From positions 66,137,228-66,201,227 of the forward strand of contig OZ024887.1 of NCBI GenBank assembly GCA_964017195.1: a stretch of DNA of 64,000 nucleotides. The letters run 5' to 3'. The translations under genes and the position numbers were made by a program. The DNA is from Siderastrea radians (Eukaryota; Cnidaria; Anthozoa; Scleractinia; Rhizangiidae). Shown piece by piece: positions 25,231 through 37,619 of the stretch. Each line of letters begins with the position of its first letter. Within the stretch, counting starts at the first letter, position 1. The notes beneath the pieces were generated by a model that made no database searches, had not been told where the DNA came from, and worked only from the letters and a program-made list of their open reading frames with translations.

Positions 25231-27538
25231 GTTTCTACAAATTGTACTTCCTGTTTGAAACATTTTCTTTCAATGTGCAGCAATATAACAGTGCCGGGCC
25301 TAGCGCAAGTGATAATATTTAAAAACATTATCACTTGCCCCAAGGCTAGTGATCCTCTAAATATGCTAGTCTTCAGGCAGCTAATGGAAACCCATCATTT
25401 TCAGTTGGTGTTTTCAGTTACTGAGACAACTTGTAAGACTTTCTCTTGATCTGCCACATTGGCTTGCTACATGTAGTCCATTTCTTCGTGTCAGACTAAG
25501 TTTTCCTCTTGCTTCCTGAGAGTCTGCTTGGGTAACTTGTAAAAATGTGAAATGCATTTGATTTACATGCTTTCTTTTGAAAAATGAGGTTTTACATTAG
25601 CCTTTGAACAGGTCCATTAATAAGGAATGTGGGGCAGGAGAAACAGGTAAGCACAGCAAGACTACTGCAGATGTCAAATTTTGTGCTATTAAAAAGTAAC
25701 CTTAGCCTGAACAGGAACTAGTCCAGAGGCTAGTGGTTCTCAAGTTTTATCTAGCCAACAGGCACCTTGCACTAGATGTAATCCACAGCCCCTTGAATGT
25801 TGAGAAGGGGATAACAGAATTATCCTTTGTGACTGAAATAATCAGTAGTAAAGCACTCGAGATCGCATGACTGTATACCCGCCACACGACATTGTTTTAA
25901 AAATTCAACCTCGTTCAAAATCGAATATCCAGCAAAGCTGTATTGAACAATGTTAAAATGATAAACACTGCCTCCATTTGGTTGGGGCTTTATGGATCAG
26001 AGCATACACAGTCAATGAAATTGAGGTAAACAGGAATACTTAACACGTATGACATGAGCATGCATCGGACATATGGTGGTAAATAACCAACAAAGTGTGC
26101 ATTGCCAAGCTCATTATGATCACCCTGTATCCAACAAGCATGACGTGGTAAATGTTAATATTGTTTTATTAATTTCTCAACTTCTAACTTCCACAGTTGT
26201 TGCTGAATTTTCTTGTTTGCCATATTTTATCCTAAGAGCAGACATCTATTTCCTTTAGGTTACCATATTTTTGAACTAAACCTCTCCTTTGTAAAATAGG
26301 GAGCTTAAGCAACCATGATGGCAATGCAAAGGAAAACGTCATTTTAAAATGACTTCACAATCATTTAACCTTCTTCGTGATTATTCTGACTCGTTTAATC
26401 TGTCTAATTTAGCTGAACTATCCAGGAGCTGAATTTGTAAGAACTGCGTAACAGTTCAGGGAGAAAAACGAAAATTCACCGTCGTGTGTTCACGTTCTAC
26501 ACAAAACTTTGAATTTGGTCATTTCACATTGTAGTTGCGCACAGAACAGCAAAGAAATGTACCAAAAAGTATAACGCACATGCAGAGTAATAATTATTGT
26601 TTTGCCAATTAAACCTTTTCTTTAGTGACACTCTTGTTAGCTGTTGCCATCGTGCTTTGCTTACATGTAAGCTCCCTAATATTTGAATGCCATGGTACTT
26701 AACATGGCATCCAATTTCCTTATAAGGCAAAAAGCAAGTTTATTGGCTGATAACCTGTGTGCGGTGAACCAATCAGAATTGACAATTTAATAAGTTTATA
26801 GTTACTTCATTTATTCTCTTCAGAAGTATTCATATAATTATTTGTAAATAACACATGCAACAAAATATCTAAATAACAGAATTGAAAAGCTAAGTTCTAG
26901 CCTGATTTTTAGAAAGTCTAATACATAATAGGTACTTGTAGTTACTTGTAATGGACTGTCTAAGAATCACACTGAGTTTGATAAAAAGCTTATCAGTTCT
27001 TCACAGTGCAAATTCCGTAGAACACAATCGTTGCTTTGTTCTCTGGGTGTACACTCGAATATCTTCCATAAGCAGGCACATCTCCAGGTTTGATAGTACT
27101 TGAACGTCATGACTATGCAATGACTATGTCTCAGGCTCAAAGAATTAACATTTGCATGCTTGCATTTCCTTTGCCTGGATCAAGCGCCTGGACTTAAACA
27201 AGCCCTAACAGAAGTACTTTTACTGGCTGGTTTCGAAATCTAGGGATGCTTACAGTATATTTCCTACAGTACAATTCTTACCATGCTCAGTAAAGGTATT
27301 TTAATTGTACATCACTAACTTTATAAAGTAGAGAGTGATTTCACATATGCCATGAAACAAAAATAAGTATTCAGAACCGTTTCCTCAAAATTAATCAAAA
27401 GACCTGACCTTGGAGAAAGAGTTGAGTATTATCTTCTTATTGTCTAGTGGCTATTTCAAGGAATTGGTGGAATAAAGTTTTTGGTAAGTTACTTTTTTAT
27501 GTACAAAAATAACAGTTCTCTGGTTGTGATTCCATAAT
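25231..27538. other. intergenic region between convergent genes
   Basis: Mostly AT-rich with no confirmed exon. A small inverted repeat (AGTGATAATATTT / AAACATTATCACT) lies near 25,310-25,340. On the minus strand, 26,995-27,100 holds a 34-codon frame with protein-like composition (KPGDVPAYGRYSSVHPENKA) ending in TGA. It may be a stray exon or repeat remnant. Confidence 0.4.
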
Positions 27539-30500
27539 TCATTGTATACAGCAACATGAATTTGTTTTCTTTGCCTATTGGGACCAACAACAACAAAAAA
27601 TGTGAGTTAATAATATGAAAACATTTAATACTTAATCCACAAGCACACACTATATTTATAGAGTTATTTTTGACTTACAGTTTTGTAGAAGGCTTTTGAT
27701 TGTAGAGTTAGCCCTTCAGATTTCTCTACAAGGTCATCAAGTTTCTCTCCTCTCTGAAGTACAGCTTCAATTGTGTTATGCTGCATGCAGAAAAAAAACA
27801 GTGCTTAGTATAGAAATTACTAGTAGTAGCATTGGAAAAGGAAGGGGGATATTTCTAGGGAAATTGGGGGGGGGGGGGTGTTTAATAGAGGATTTGCAAT
27901 ACCAAAAAGTCTTCATACATCCTACAGATTCTCAATGACGGCTTACAAGTACATGTGCACAAACACTAAAACTACATTACAAAAATAAAACTGATTCCAT
28001 TCTTAGGGACGGTTCATTATTTATGGGGATGACCGGGTCGGGAAATCAGAAAGAAATATTTGTTTTTTTCCCGACACCCGTGTGAAAATCATGCCAGAAT
28101 TTTTAAGCCCGTCTACATTTCTACTATAAATTTTTCAAAGCCCGTTCAAAGGAAATAATGAACCTGACACTAAATTATGACAGTTACAGTACGAAAGACA
28201 TTTTTGCACACACTGTATTAGAACTTGTGCCGGACTTACAAATCAACTGTTTTCGGCGACTGGTTTACAATGCAACAGAATATTATTTTGTGAAACTGTT
28301 TTGGCCCAAATCAGTTTCTGAATAAGTCAGAAACAGCTAAACGTATATTGTACTAAAACAAGTATCACTTTTAAGACACTTGATCAAATCGTGTTGGTCC
28401 ATGAAGCTGAGTCGAACTGAAAACGTAACTCGATGTATATTACACGTACAAATGCCTCAGTCTAACATTATGTAGAATATATAATGTATTACACATATAA
28501 TAACACAGTAATTTAACGCACTAACGCATGAAGAAATGCCGAGAAGACAAAACTAAAAACGTTTGAACGTACTGACGTGGAGAAACGTGGAGACGACAAG
28601 ACGTATATCATATGGACAAACTAACGTACGGAAAGAAGGCGAGATTAACGCCAAACGCGAGAAGTGACATCCAAATAAACGTTTAGCGACAAGACTGGTA
28701 CTTTATACACGTACTACGTTACGGAAAACAGCCGATACGTGACGATCAATTTAACCCGCAGAAAAGTGTTGAGAAGATAAGCCAAATACGGTGCGAACGA
28801 ACTCACGAACGGTGAAACTTGGAGAAGACAAGACTTATACTTACAAACGAACTAACATTAAAAGAAACGTTGAGAAGACAAGACTTATACTTATAAAACA
28901 AACTAAGGAACGGAGAAACGTTGAGAAGACAAGACTAATACTGTACAGACGAACAAATGACGGAGCCTGTGAAGAAGATTAGTCTAATACTGTAAAAACG
29001 AACTAAGGTACGGAGAAACGTTGAAAAGATAAGACAAATACTGTACAAACGAACTAAAGGAGGGAGAAACGTTGAGAAGATAATACTGATACTTAGAAAC
29101 GAACTATAAGGTACGGAGAAACATTGAGAAGACAAGACTAATACCGTACAGACGAACTAATGACGGAGAAAAGTTGAGAAGATAAGACTAATACTGTACA
29201 AACGCTAACGTACGGAGAAACGTTGAGAAGATTAGACTAGTACGTGTACAAACGAACAAACGTCCCGAGAAATGTTGAGAAGATGAGACCAATACAACGA
29301 ACTAACGTACTGCGGAACGTCGAGAAGACGAGACTGATACTGTACAAACTGACGTACCAAGCGAGAACGATTAATAAGACAACGGTAATACAAGAGATAG
29401 GAACGTACTACAATTTGGAGAAACGTCCAGACAAGACTAATATTGTACGAATGGACTAACTTACGGAGAAACGTCAAAAAGACCAGACTAATTCTGTACA
29501 GACAAACTAAAGTACGGAGAAACGTTGAGAAGGTAAGACTAATACTGTACAAACGACCTAACATACCGAGACGAGACAAATACCATACGAACGGACTAAC
29601 GTTGGGAGAAAAGTCAAAAAGACAAGACTAACATGGTATAAACAAATTAGCATACGCAAAAAGTTTAGGAAGACAAGATTGGTACGTTACAAGCGAACCA
29701 ACGGATGGAGAAGCGTTGAAAAGACAGCAATATAGTAGTGTACGAACTAATGTACAGATCTACAGAAACGTTGAATCAGTGCAGCTGTTAGGCAACGAAT
29801 TTATCATATTTAACAGTTAACAAAGAAATTTGCCTTCAACACTGATGGCTAGTAACTGGGAGAATTCCACAAGCTAAAACTGAAAATTTACTAGTATTTG
29901 GCTAATTGACCACCGCCAAGGTCAAGACCTGGTTGAGTTTTTAAAATTTTTTATGTTGAGACCCAGTGTGTGGGCATATATGAAGTTCTAACACTGCTTA
30001 GCTTCACAATGCATTATTGGGCAATATTCAAATTATAAAGCACACGTGTACATTCGTTTTCAATTTTTTCTGAACAGTTTTTCTGCGGCTATAAAAGTTT
30101 GTATGTAGAGAGAGTGTGTGGCAGCAAAACAAAACATGTCGAGCTATATCAGTTATCAAGTTATCATTTAAATATGGTTCGAAGCAAATCTGATTGCTGA
30201 ACAAGATCTTCAAGGGAAAGAGCTACGACGTTTAAATTCGTGTACGGACGTCATGTCCGACCATATGGCAAAATTGGTCGGACAATTTCGAAATTTGGTC
30301 GGACAATGTCTGATGATCGACTGTCGTTTCCAGCACTGCTACAGGACGGTACATTTGTCGGCATTTATACTTTGAAGTGGTCTACTGTTTTCATAAAGGA
30401 CAGTTTTTTTTTTCAAAACTCGATCTTTTGGCTTAAAAAAATTTGAAGCCCGTCGTTTCAGGACCATAATTTTTTACGGCCAGGTCACTTTTTACCCGAC

Positions 30501-33500
30501 CCGGTCATCCCCATAAATAATGATCCGTCCCTTAACATGTAGACCAGTATATTCATTTTTTCATCAAACTTACTAAGACTATTTTGGTTTCATCCAGTTC
30601 GACTTGTACTTTTGTCATTGCATCTGCTTCTCTTGGATTCTGTAGCATCAACAAAAAAAATACAAAAAAAAAAATCAACAAAAAAATAAAAATAAAAAAT
30701 TAGCATGATAGCAGCTAAGGGGCCATGATCATGCAAGACAAAGGGGACTGATACAGTTGCACTGTTCCTGACTTCCTAATAAGTTAGCGTTGGACATTGA
30801 AAGTGGGTTCTAAGTTCAACAGAATACATGTACTTTTCACAGATTTCAGACTGCACACACCCACAAAACCAAAGTCTGTTACAAGAAAACGAAATTTAGA
30901 GGGCAATTAGAGGTGTTCACAACATGGAGTATTTCTCCTTCTCCCTGGAAAGGATGCCTATGCATAACAGAGTTACCTCCCCTCTAATTTGCAAGTTTTC
31001 CCTAACTATTCACCAGTACCCATTCATATTCATTCATAACCGTTTATACAACTGGGAAGAGAGAGAAATTATGGAGAAAAGATAATTGCCTGAGAAAACA
31101 CGACAGCAGACTTCAGATCTTGAACCACCCTGAATGTCAGGTCCAGTGTGCAACTGTACCTCCATAGGCAACTACTCCAGTAACTACAGTGGGACCTGAT
31201 ATAACAAAGTACCAAGGGACTGGGAAAATGTGTTCGTTATAACGGGGGTTCGTTATATCTGGGTACTTTTCCACATGTTTTACTATTACTGGGCTGAAGA
31301 ATATCATTCATTATAACTGGGTTTTTGTCATATAGGGGTTTGTCCTATTGGGGTTCCACTGTAATAAGAGAGAAACTATCAATGAAGGGGGTGGGGGCTG
31401 AATGTACCTCCCTGGTCACACCCACGTTTCTTGAATTGGGTGCCAGCTGGGCTTTTAGCCTGTTCCAGGCGTTCAGATAGTGGAGCGCGAGTGAAAAATA
31501 AAGCGAGCGAAAGAGCGGGAAAAAACGAGGGGAGACTGGGGAAGAGGACGAGGGAACGCCTGTGAAATTAATTTTGAAAAGCCCATGCTGCCCACTGAAG
31601 ACCGCCGACAGCGGCAGAGAAACATGAGCCCAGGGTCAGGTCAATGTAAACAAGAAAGTTATGTAATTGTGCTCACCGAAATAGGTTTCACCCGAGTTTG
31701 AAGCGTTGGGACAAGTAGATGATGCTTTAAGAAATCTGACATGTCGAATGAACATTGCAAAATTTTCTGCGATACGGAAACGCAAATGTCACCTCCACTA
31801 CTGGACCAGTAAAGGTAATGAGAATCACAGACGACTTTATATACACATCGGTTTATCAAATTGATGAATAGAAAGCTTTTCACTCTGTGACGGAATGAAC
31901 TAGCTTCGTTGTCTTCATCGATTGCGATGGCTATGATATGTTTGTTGTTGTTCTTTTCTCCATTCCTTAGACAGCAGGCTTTCAGGACTTTCATAAACAA
32001 TCTAGCCGATCCATTTTTCCTGCTCCTTCTTCGTCTTCTTCTTCGTCTACTCCGATAACCAGCACTCTAATTCTGATGCTTTGAATCTGTTCTACTTTCA
32101 TAAACAATCTAGCCGATCCATTTTTCCTGCTCCTTTTTTGTCTTCTTCTTCGTCTACTCTAATAACCAGCGCTCTAATTCCGATGCTTTGAATCTGTTCT
32201 ACTTGGTCTTTCATGATTGCGACAAGCGGAGTGACCACAATTATCTTAGAAACAGCGTTTCTTTGCAATGCGTTGATTAACCTTGGAAAAAAGTTGAAAG
32301 ATCAAGCTATTTCCAATCCTGTTGGAAGAATGGCGATGAGACCTCTTCCCAGAAACACGTTTTGAAGACCATCTTTTTATTCCATTTGTAAAGTATCCAC
32401 ATTTGGGAAATCGTCAAGTGCTTGCCGTGCACTTATTCAACCGTGCGTGACTCGATGGAGGATGACCTTCGCACAGGCACGCCATATCGCATTTCTTGTC
32501 TGCGTCAACAACCCTCTGGCGTTGACAGGAGGTGTCAAATTTGGCCAATCAGAGTGTATACCAGATTCTGGTATACTGTCACAAGCTTTTTAAAATTAAT
32601 TTCACAGGCATTCTCTCGTCCTCTTCCCCAGTCTCCCCTCGTTTTTTCCCGCCCTTTCGCTCGCTTTCTTTTTCGCTCGCGCTCTACTATCTGAACACCT
32701 GGAACAGGCTACTGGGCTTTTGGAACACCATGGGCAATTTACATAGTACTTAAGACCAGGAAATAACTTTTAATAAAAACTGAAAGTTAAGGTTTTTGTA
32801 CCTGATAGTCTTGCAAATATTTTTCACATTCTGGCCAGGTAATTGTGCTACCAAAAATTAAAAGGAAAAACACAGCAACTTTAACCATGAAGAAACCCAC
32901 TGTACGTGTACAGTACAGTGTAGTTCTTACCATTGTCATGAAATGTAACTTAACCCTTTAAGCCCCAACAGTGATCAGCATCAAATTTCTCCTTATCATA
33001 TCAGTGCACCATAATACACGCAGGTCATGAGAATTAAGGAATGATCACCAAAGATCAAACGTCTTAATGTTTAAGCAAATTCTCCCAGCTAATGCTATAA
33101 GAAGTTTACAAAAGATATGAACAGTGAGTGAGGAGAACAGTGAGGAGAATCTGCATGAGGATATTGGGGCTTTTAAGGGTTAATAATCAACTTCAAATGT
33201 ACTGCATGTGTTTATTATGTCACCATAACAACATGTTACGTAGACTTTGCACTACGGTTTGAGACAAATTAATGCAATTATCTCTTGTATAGGCAGTGAA
33301 ATTTTCTAATCAATTAAATTTTGAAATAATATTAAATGTGACCACCTAATGGTGCAAAGAAAAACCATCATAACTTTACCACTGACCATCAACCAGAAGA
33401 CTTGTGTCCCCTTAGGGGATAATAGGTAATGTTTTTTCTCTGCAGTGTACGTGCAAAAAGTACTGAGATGTTCCTTCTGTGACATAGCGACAATTCTCTA

Positions 33501-36500
33501 AATTGCTCTCGATATATTTCATAATTGAGTTGGAAGTAGTTGATTGATCACGTAACTTTGATAGCTCATGTTCAAACTCATGTCTTGTGTACAGTGTACA
33601 GTTTGATTTGTACTTACTTAGGTTCTGCTGTTTTCCAAACTGAAGGTGAAATTTTCTGGGAAAAATCCTCTAGAACCTATTGGAAAGCATAACTTAAAAT
33701 AAATATAATTTCATTTAATGAATGAATATCTATTGTTCAAAATACAAAAAAAAAAAATATTCAGAACCAAATAAAGGGAATAATACAAATATCCTTACTC
33801 TCCTAATGGTTGATCATTTATACTTACTTGTATCTTGTCAAATCAACATCCAGGGCATTTACATGCATTAAAAACTGATTCTATTAATCATGAGGGATTT
33901 TAATTAAAAATATGCAAACAAGCAAAGATGAAAATCTAGAAGTAAGGCAGGTGTAATAACCTTTCCCTTATTATAAATCCTGGTACATTAATAAATTTGT
34001 TTCCTTTGTTTTTCTGTTAAAGTAACAGAGTGTTTTTTTTTAATTGGAGGGTGTGTTTAATTAATCAAGATGGGGCGAGTAAGTTTGGTACAAAAAAGTC
34101 AGCTTGATTTTGGAACATTTTAAAACTTAATTTTTTAATTAAAAGTAGATTTATAAATGTATGGCTGTTTTTAGTTAATTACAATAACTATTATACCATT
34201 GGTAGTAAGTTTTATTGCTAAAATGAACACTTACTTTATTTAAAAGAGTAAAAACAACTCTTTGTGGATATTCAAGGTCTGATATAATAACACCTCCTAA
34301 TAAATCTGATCTCACAAACACATGACAAATATATTCTAGAAGAAAACAAAAAGAGTTGTTAGACACATGTAGGTAACTAATCTCACAGACACACAAAGGA
34401 GAGGGAAGTTAAAGTTAATGGAGCTTACTTACAAACAGAAGTAGCGAGTGAGTGGGATTGCTTGTTTACACCCAGCTAGGGGTGCTTTCCATTTAGCCAA
34501 AATTTTTGGTTTAAAATTCCAGAAACTTTCTGTGTCAAATGAAACAGTCCTTTCCATCTGGATGAAGAGCCTCATTCGTGGTTCCAAACTTTCCTTCTCA
34601 TTAGCAGGTAAAAGATCTTGCGCGATGGTACAAGAAATTAACAAATGGATGTTGCATTTTGATGGGGAAATTGAAACTTTCTTGACAGGCAGGGATAATT
34701 TTGATTTTGTCAGACAAAATTAAAACAGATCCGAGTGCAAAACCAATTTGAGTGTACAGTGGGCAATTTTCATTTGGATGAGTAATTTAACAGCACCTGG
34801 AATGTTAATTTCCATGATTCCAACCGGCCAGAATGGAAAAAGTGGAGTCCTCCAAAGATTGCCTGCTTGTTCTGCAAAACTTTGTATTTCATTTGCATTT
34901 CAACCATATGGACCCATATGGACTGGAATGTTTTAGTGCCCTAGGTCTTGGGTTTCACAGTTTCTAAATGGCTTTTTGCCTTGCAATGTAACAAAAAACT
35001 TGTGTACTAGCTTGCTTCATGTATATTGAAGATGCCCACACAAAACTTGCTATGCCATCCTGCTCACAGGTCTAAAAAGGTTAGTACCCAAACACCTTCT
35101 AAAAGTGTGCTGCCACATGACAATTTTGCTGACTAGTGTTGATTTATTATTAATTAAAAATGACAGTTACTTTAGCAGGTTAGGGGTACCACATTGTAGC
35201 CCTTACTATTTACTACTCCTTTATGCTGCTTTTTACTTCAAAACATTCTGGAAGGCTTTGTTATCCAGATAAGAGGAAATTTCTGAGTTAAATTCACCTT
35301 GTTCTTTTACTGAAGCTCTTTCATTTGCTCTTGTCCTCTCCACAAGAATCTGACTTGTAAACTGCATAAATTCTTTTACACTGCAACATAATGGGTATAA
35401 CTCTTCAGTCTAAACATTATTATCAACAAAAAGACAATACTCTAAGGACCTAGTTTTTCTGTGACTTTTCTCCGAAGACTTAGGAGTTAAGTCAAGACGT
35501 CTTCCCTGACATGCAATCTTACCGAGGTCTGAACGATGGGTCAATAGATTTCAATAATATTCCTACGTTTCTAGAATTTCAAACTTACACTTGGTGAAAA
35601 CTGGTGAAGCAGTGAAGGAAATTTGCAGATTTTCTGCTTCTTTTTGACTGTTATACCTCAGGAAGTTATTATTTCTTCTGTAATCTCAATTCATGTGCAG
35701 TTTTCCATGATTGTTTCGTACCCATGGGTGAAGCATGGTGTGTGAATACATGATATTTTGCCCATAGTCACAAAATAATAAATCATGGAAATTTGCACAT
35801 AAGATGAGTGAAACCTTGTTTAAGTAGGAAATAATAATTTCCTAAGACACTGGAAGATCTGTAATTTTCCTTTAATAACTGCTTTATGATTATGCTCAAG
35901 TCATGACAGGTGAATCACAGCTGGCCAATCATGTTTAAAAAAACAAGGGTATACACACAGAAGTGAATCTGCAGTTGTAAGCATTTCCTTGTATCAACAG
36001 CATCGAATGCAGTAAAAACCTGCATATAAGAACCTAGAATTTTCAAGGTCAGGCTGAACAGGTTTTTCACAATTCAGGCTGATTAGGTTCTTAATAGGTT
36101 CTTATTTTTCAGAGGTTGTCGTAGTGTAACCATTGGCAGAAATATTGTACTACTAATACATAATGGTTTAGCACTTGTATTTTCAACAACAAAAATGCTT
36201 GCCTTGTTTGCTAAACAATAACATACAGAACAAAACATCCAAAAATCCAGAATTTTGACCATCAAAATTGGAGTGATTTTTTTGTATAAGAACCCATTTT
36301 TCTTTGCCAGGCTGAACAGGTTCTTATATTTTTGGGTATTTAAATGCCAAATTTCAGCCTGTAGGTTCTTAAATCACTAGGTTCTTATATGCGGGTTTTT
36401 ACTGTATTTATGTACCAGTCAAATCGAAGCTTCAACATCAACCCCCCAGGCATTTGAACTTTTGAAGATTGGCTTGTTCAAATTACCTCCCCTAGGGGCA

Positions 36501-37485
36501 AAATAGCCATTCAAATGCCCCACCAATTAGTTCTGAAATACCTCTCCTCAAAGACAAATTTTGTCTTCAATCAAACACTGTTCACACTTTTCAGAAAGAG
36601 ATGTGCCATGACACCTTCAGACTTCTTTTGGACATCTTTTTTAGTTATTCACTAACAAAGGCGAAATTCTATCTTGTAAATCCGTCAAACCTTGCAAAAA
36701 ACGAAAAAACTCACAGCAGTACTACGCCAGAACAAGAGATATATTCGGTTCAAATTCCCCACCCTTCAAAGCAACATTCAAATTTTTCCCTTCCCGGGCA
36801 CAATGCACAGTCAAATGCCTGGGGTATGCCCGGGGGGGGGGGGGGGTGGATGTTTAAGCTTCGTTTTGACTGGTACATTATTATTTCGAACATTTGTTAT
36901 TTTGACCCACTCTTGGTAAAACACTGTATCTGGCTGTTTCTTATCTAGGACGGTAGGGTTGTCCTCTCATTCCCATTTGAAGAAATTGTCTGCAAATAAG
37001 CTGTTAAAGTTAACAACTAATAGGTTTGTTTCGGAGATCAAGGAATGACATTAAATCCAGATGTACACTACACAGCTGAAGTGAAAGTCTTATGAGAAGG
37101 ATACCCCCTGCAACGTGCAAATAAGATCAAGCTTAAATATTATTTTTAGGCTATAAAATTGTAATCGATTAGCTTGTTACAAAACTTTGTTTACAGATAC
37201 CATAACCACTTTTTTTAATGATAGGATCTCATAAGATCAGAAAGAGTGAGCCAGATACATCAAATATATACCTGGCAAATATATAAGCTTTTCAATCGGA
37301 CGAAAAATCATTAAGCAACTTGACTGTTCGTCACCGTATAAAGCTTATAACTTAACTGTAATAAAGAGACAATGTAGATCTTACCTTGATCTTTGAAAAT
37401 AGCCAAACGATTGAAGATCGAAGGCTGAAACTAAGTTCTTTGTCTTCACATCTTTTCGTACAACACTTAGAGCGTACAATTTCAT
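27539..37485 (-). CDS. YKT6: synaptobrevin homologue YKT6 (R-SNARE, longin family)
   Basis: Eight exons join in phase on the minus strand: 37385-37485, 35298-35380, 34235-34335, 33618-33676, 32802-32847, 30574-30639, 27679-27780 and 27539-27574; 594 nt or 197 residues, equal to the family length. YKT6 drives membrane fusion between ER, Golgi, endosomes and autophagosomes. Residues 1 to about 135 are the longin domain, starting [12 protein letters not shown] and including [16 protein letters not shown] and [15 protein letters not shown]. The SNARE helix follows ([12 protein letters not shown], then [20 protein letters not shown]), with Arg of LQRGE as the zero-layer residue. The C terminus is NSCCCIQ, a CaaX farnesylation site with adjacent palmitoylatable cysteines, as expected of a protein with no transmembrane anchor. 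All introns are GT-AG. The large introns host a Harbinger-like element, a Mutator-like element and several MITEs without breaking the frame. Confidence 0.95.
28006..30531. mobile_element. Harbinger-like element with internal minisatellite
   Basis: About 38-bp terminal inverted repeats start GGGACGG(T/A)TCATTATTTA and run through GGGGATGACCGGGTCGGG on both sides. TTA flanks each end (28003-28005 and 30532-30534); a TWA trinucleotide duplication and GGG-start ends fit PIF/Harbinger. There is no transposase, so it is non-autonomous. Most of the inside is a tandem array. Near 30,270-30,305 short TTGGTCGGACAA repeats occur. It sits in YKT6 intron 6. Confidence 0.75.
28540..29760. repeat. ~50-bp minisatellite, about 20+ copies
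   Basis: Imperfect copies of a unit near 50 bp, built from ACGAACTAACGTACGGAGAA and ACGTTGAGAAGA(T/C)AAGACTAA, then TACTGTACAA. Copies differ by point changes and small indels. The repetitive open frames on both strands come from the array and are not genes. Confidence 0.85.
30655..30700. repeat. A-rich low complexity
   Basis: AAAAAAAA-rich stretch with interspersed TACA and TCAAC, just upstream of the acceptor of YKT6 exon 6 on the minus strand. Its complement forms a long T-rich tract. Confidence 0.8.
31187..31361. mobile_element. pogo/Tigger-like MITE, TA target duplication
   Basis: The ends CAGTGGGACCTGATATAAC and GGGGTTCCACTG, with GTTATAAC/TATATC motifs inside, resemble pogo/Tigger termini. 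TA lies directly outside both ends (31185-31186 and 31362-31363). No transposase. Confidence 0.75.
31659..32410 (-). pseudogene. RecQ-like DNA helicase fragment, decayed
   Basis: Minus-strand translation shows helicase landmarks in order: [11 protein letters not shown] at about 32,310-32,345 (a motif I without its GKS end, followed by an in-frame stop), [18 protein letters not shown] at about 32,195-32,250 (motif Ia of RecQ helicases), and AIAIDED near 31,910 (a damaged DExH motif). Several stops and frame changes separate them, so no active enzyme is possible. It lies wholly inside a Mutator-like element, so it is element cargo or a captured host gene fragment rather than a YKT6 part. Confidence 0.7.
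31991..32204. repeat. 107-bp tandem duplication
   Basis: Two copies (31991-32097 and 32098-32204) starting TCATAAACAATCTAGCCGAT, differing at only a few bases. They lie within the RecQ-like fragment and add to its loss of frame. Confidence 0.9.
36010..36404. mobile_element. pogo-like MITE in YKT6 intron 1
   Basis: The ends CAGTAAAAACCTGCATATAA and TTATATGCGGGTTTTTACTG are inverted copies. The motif AGGTTCTTAT recurs several times inside. TA follows the right end; the left flank reads TG, so the target site is not certain. Confidence 0.7.
36411..36877. mobile_element. MITE with GTACCAGTC ends and G-run
   Basis: TGTACCAGTCAAATCGAAGC at the left is mirrored by GCTTCGTTTTGACTGGTACA at the right. 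CCCCCCAGGCATTTGAAC and CAAATGCCTGGGG also pair. A run of about 18 G near 36,831-36,847 comes from the element. No coding capacity. Confidence 0.7.
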
Positions 37486-37611
37486 CCTTTATATGATCGG
37501 AAAAAAGAAAAACACAGATTTCATTGAACAACAAATGCTCTCTATGAATCTCTTCTCTGATCTTGTTCGCACACGATGCTTCGTAGCCTCCCCTTCTGTG
37601 AATTCTGTGAA

Positions 37612-37619
37612 TGACGTCA
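37612..37619. promoter_or_regulatory. CRE-type TGACGTCA palindrome upstream of YKT6
   Basis: TGACGTCA is the full palindromic CREB/ATF site and lies about 130 bp upstream of the YKT6 start codon (minus-strand gene starting at 37,485). A role in its promoter is inferred from position. Confidence 0.5.

Larger units (their letters stand above)
31456..32711. mobile_element. Mutator-like element carrying a RecQ-like fragment
   Basis: Long inverted repeats of about 130 bp begin TAGCCTGTTCCAGGCGTTCA at the left, with the complement at the right (ACCTGGAACAGGCTA). Both sides are flanked by the identical 9-mer CTGGGCTTT (31447-31455 and 32712-32720), the Mutator duplication length. The inside carries a decayed helicase frame on the minus strand and a 107-bp tandem duplication. 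The element lies in YKT6 intron 5. Confidence 0.85.

Noticed and set aside
28791..29631. Repetitive open frames on both strands ([12 protein letters not shown] and [12 protein letters not shown] proteins)
   Set aside because: They follow directly from the roughly 50-bp minisatellite unit, lack start context and lie in a non-autonomous transposon.
37352..37534. 60-residue minus-strand frame starting MLFNEICVF
   Set aside because: It is in a different frame from the YKT6 exon 1 (37385-37485), whose frame matches the longin start and splices in phase.
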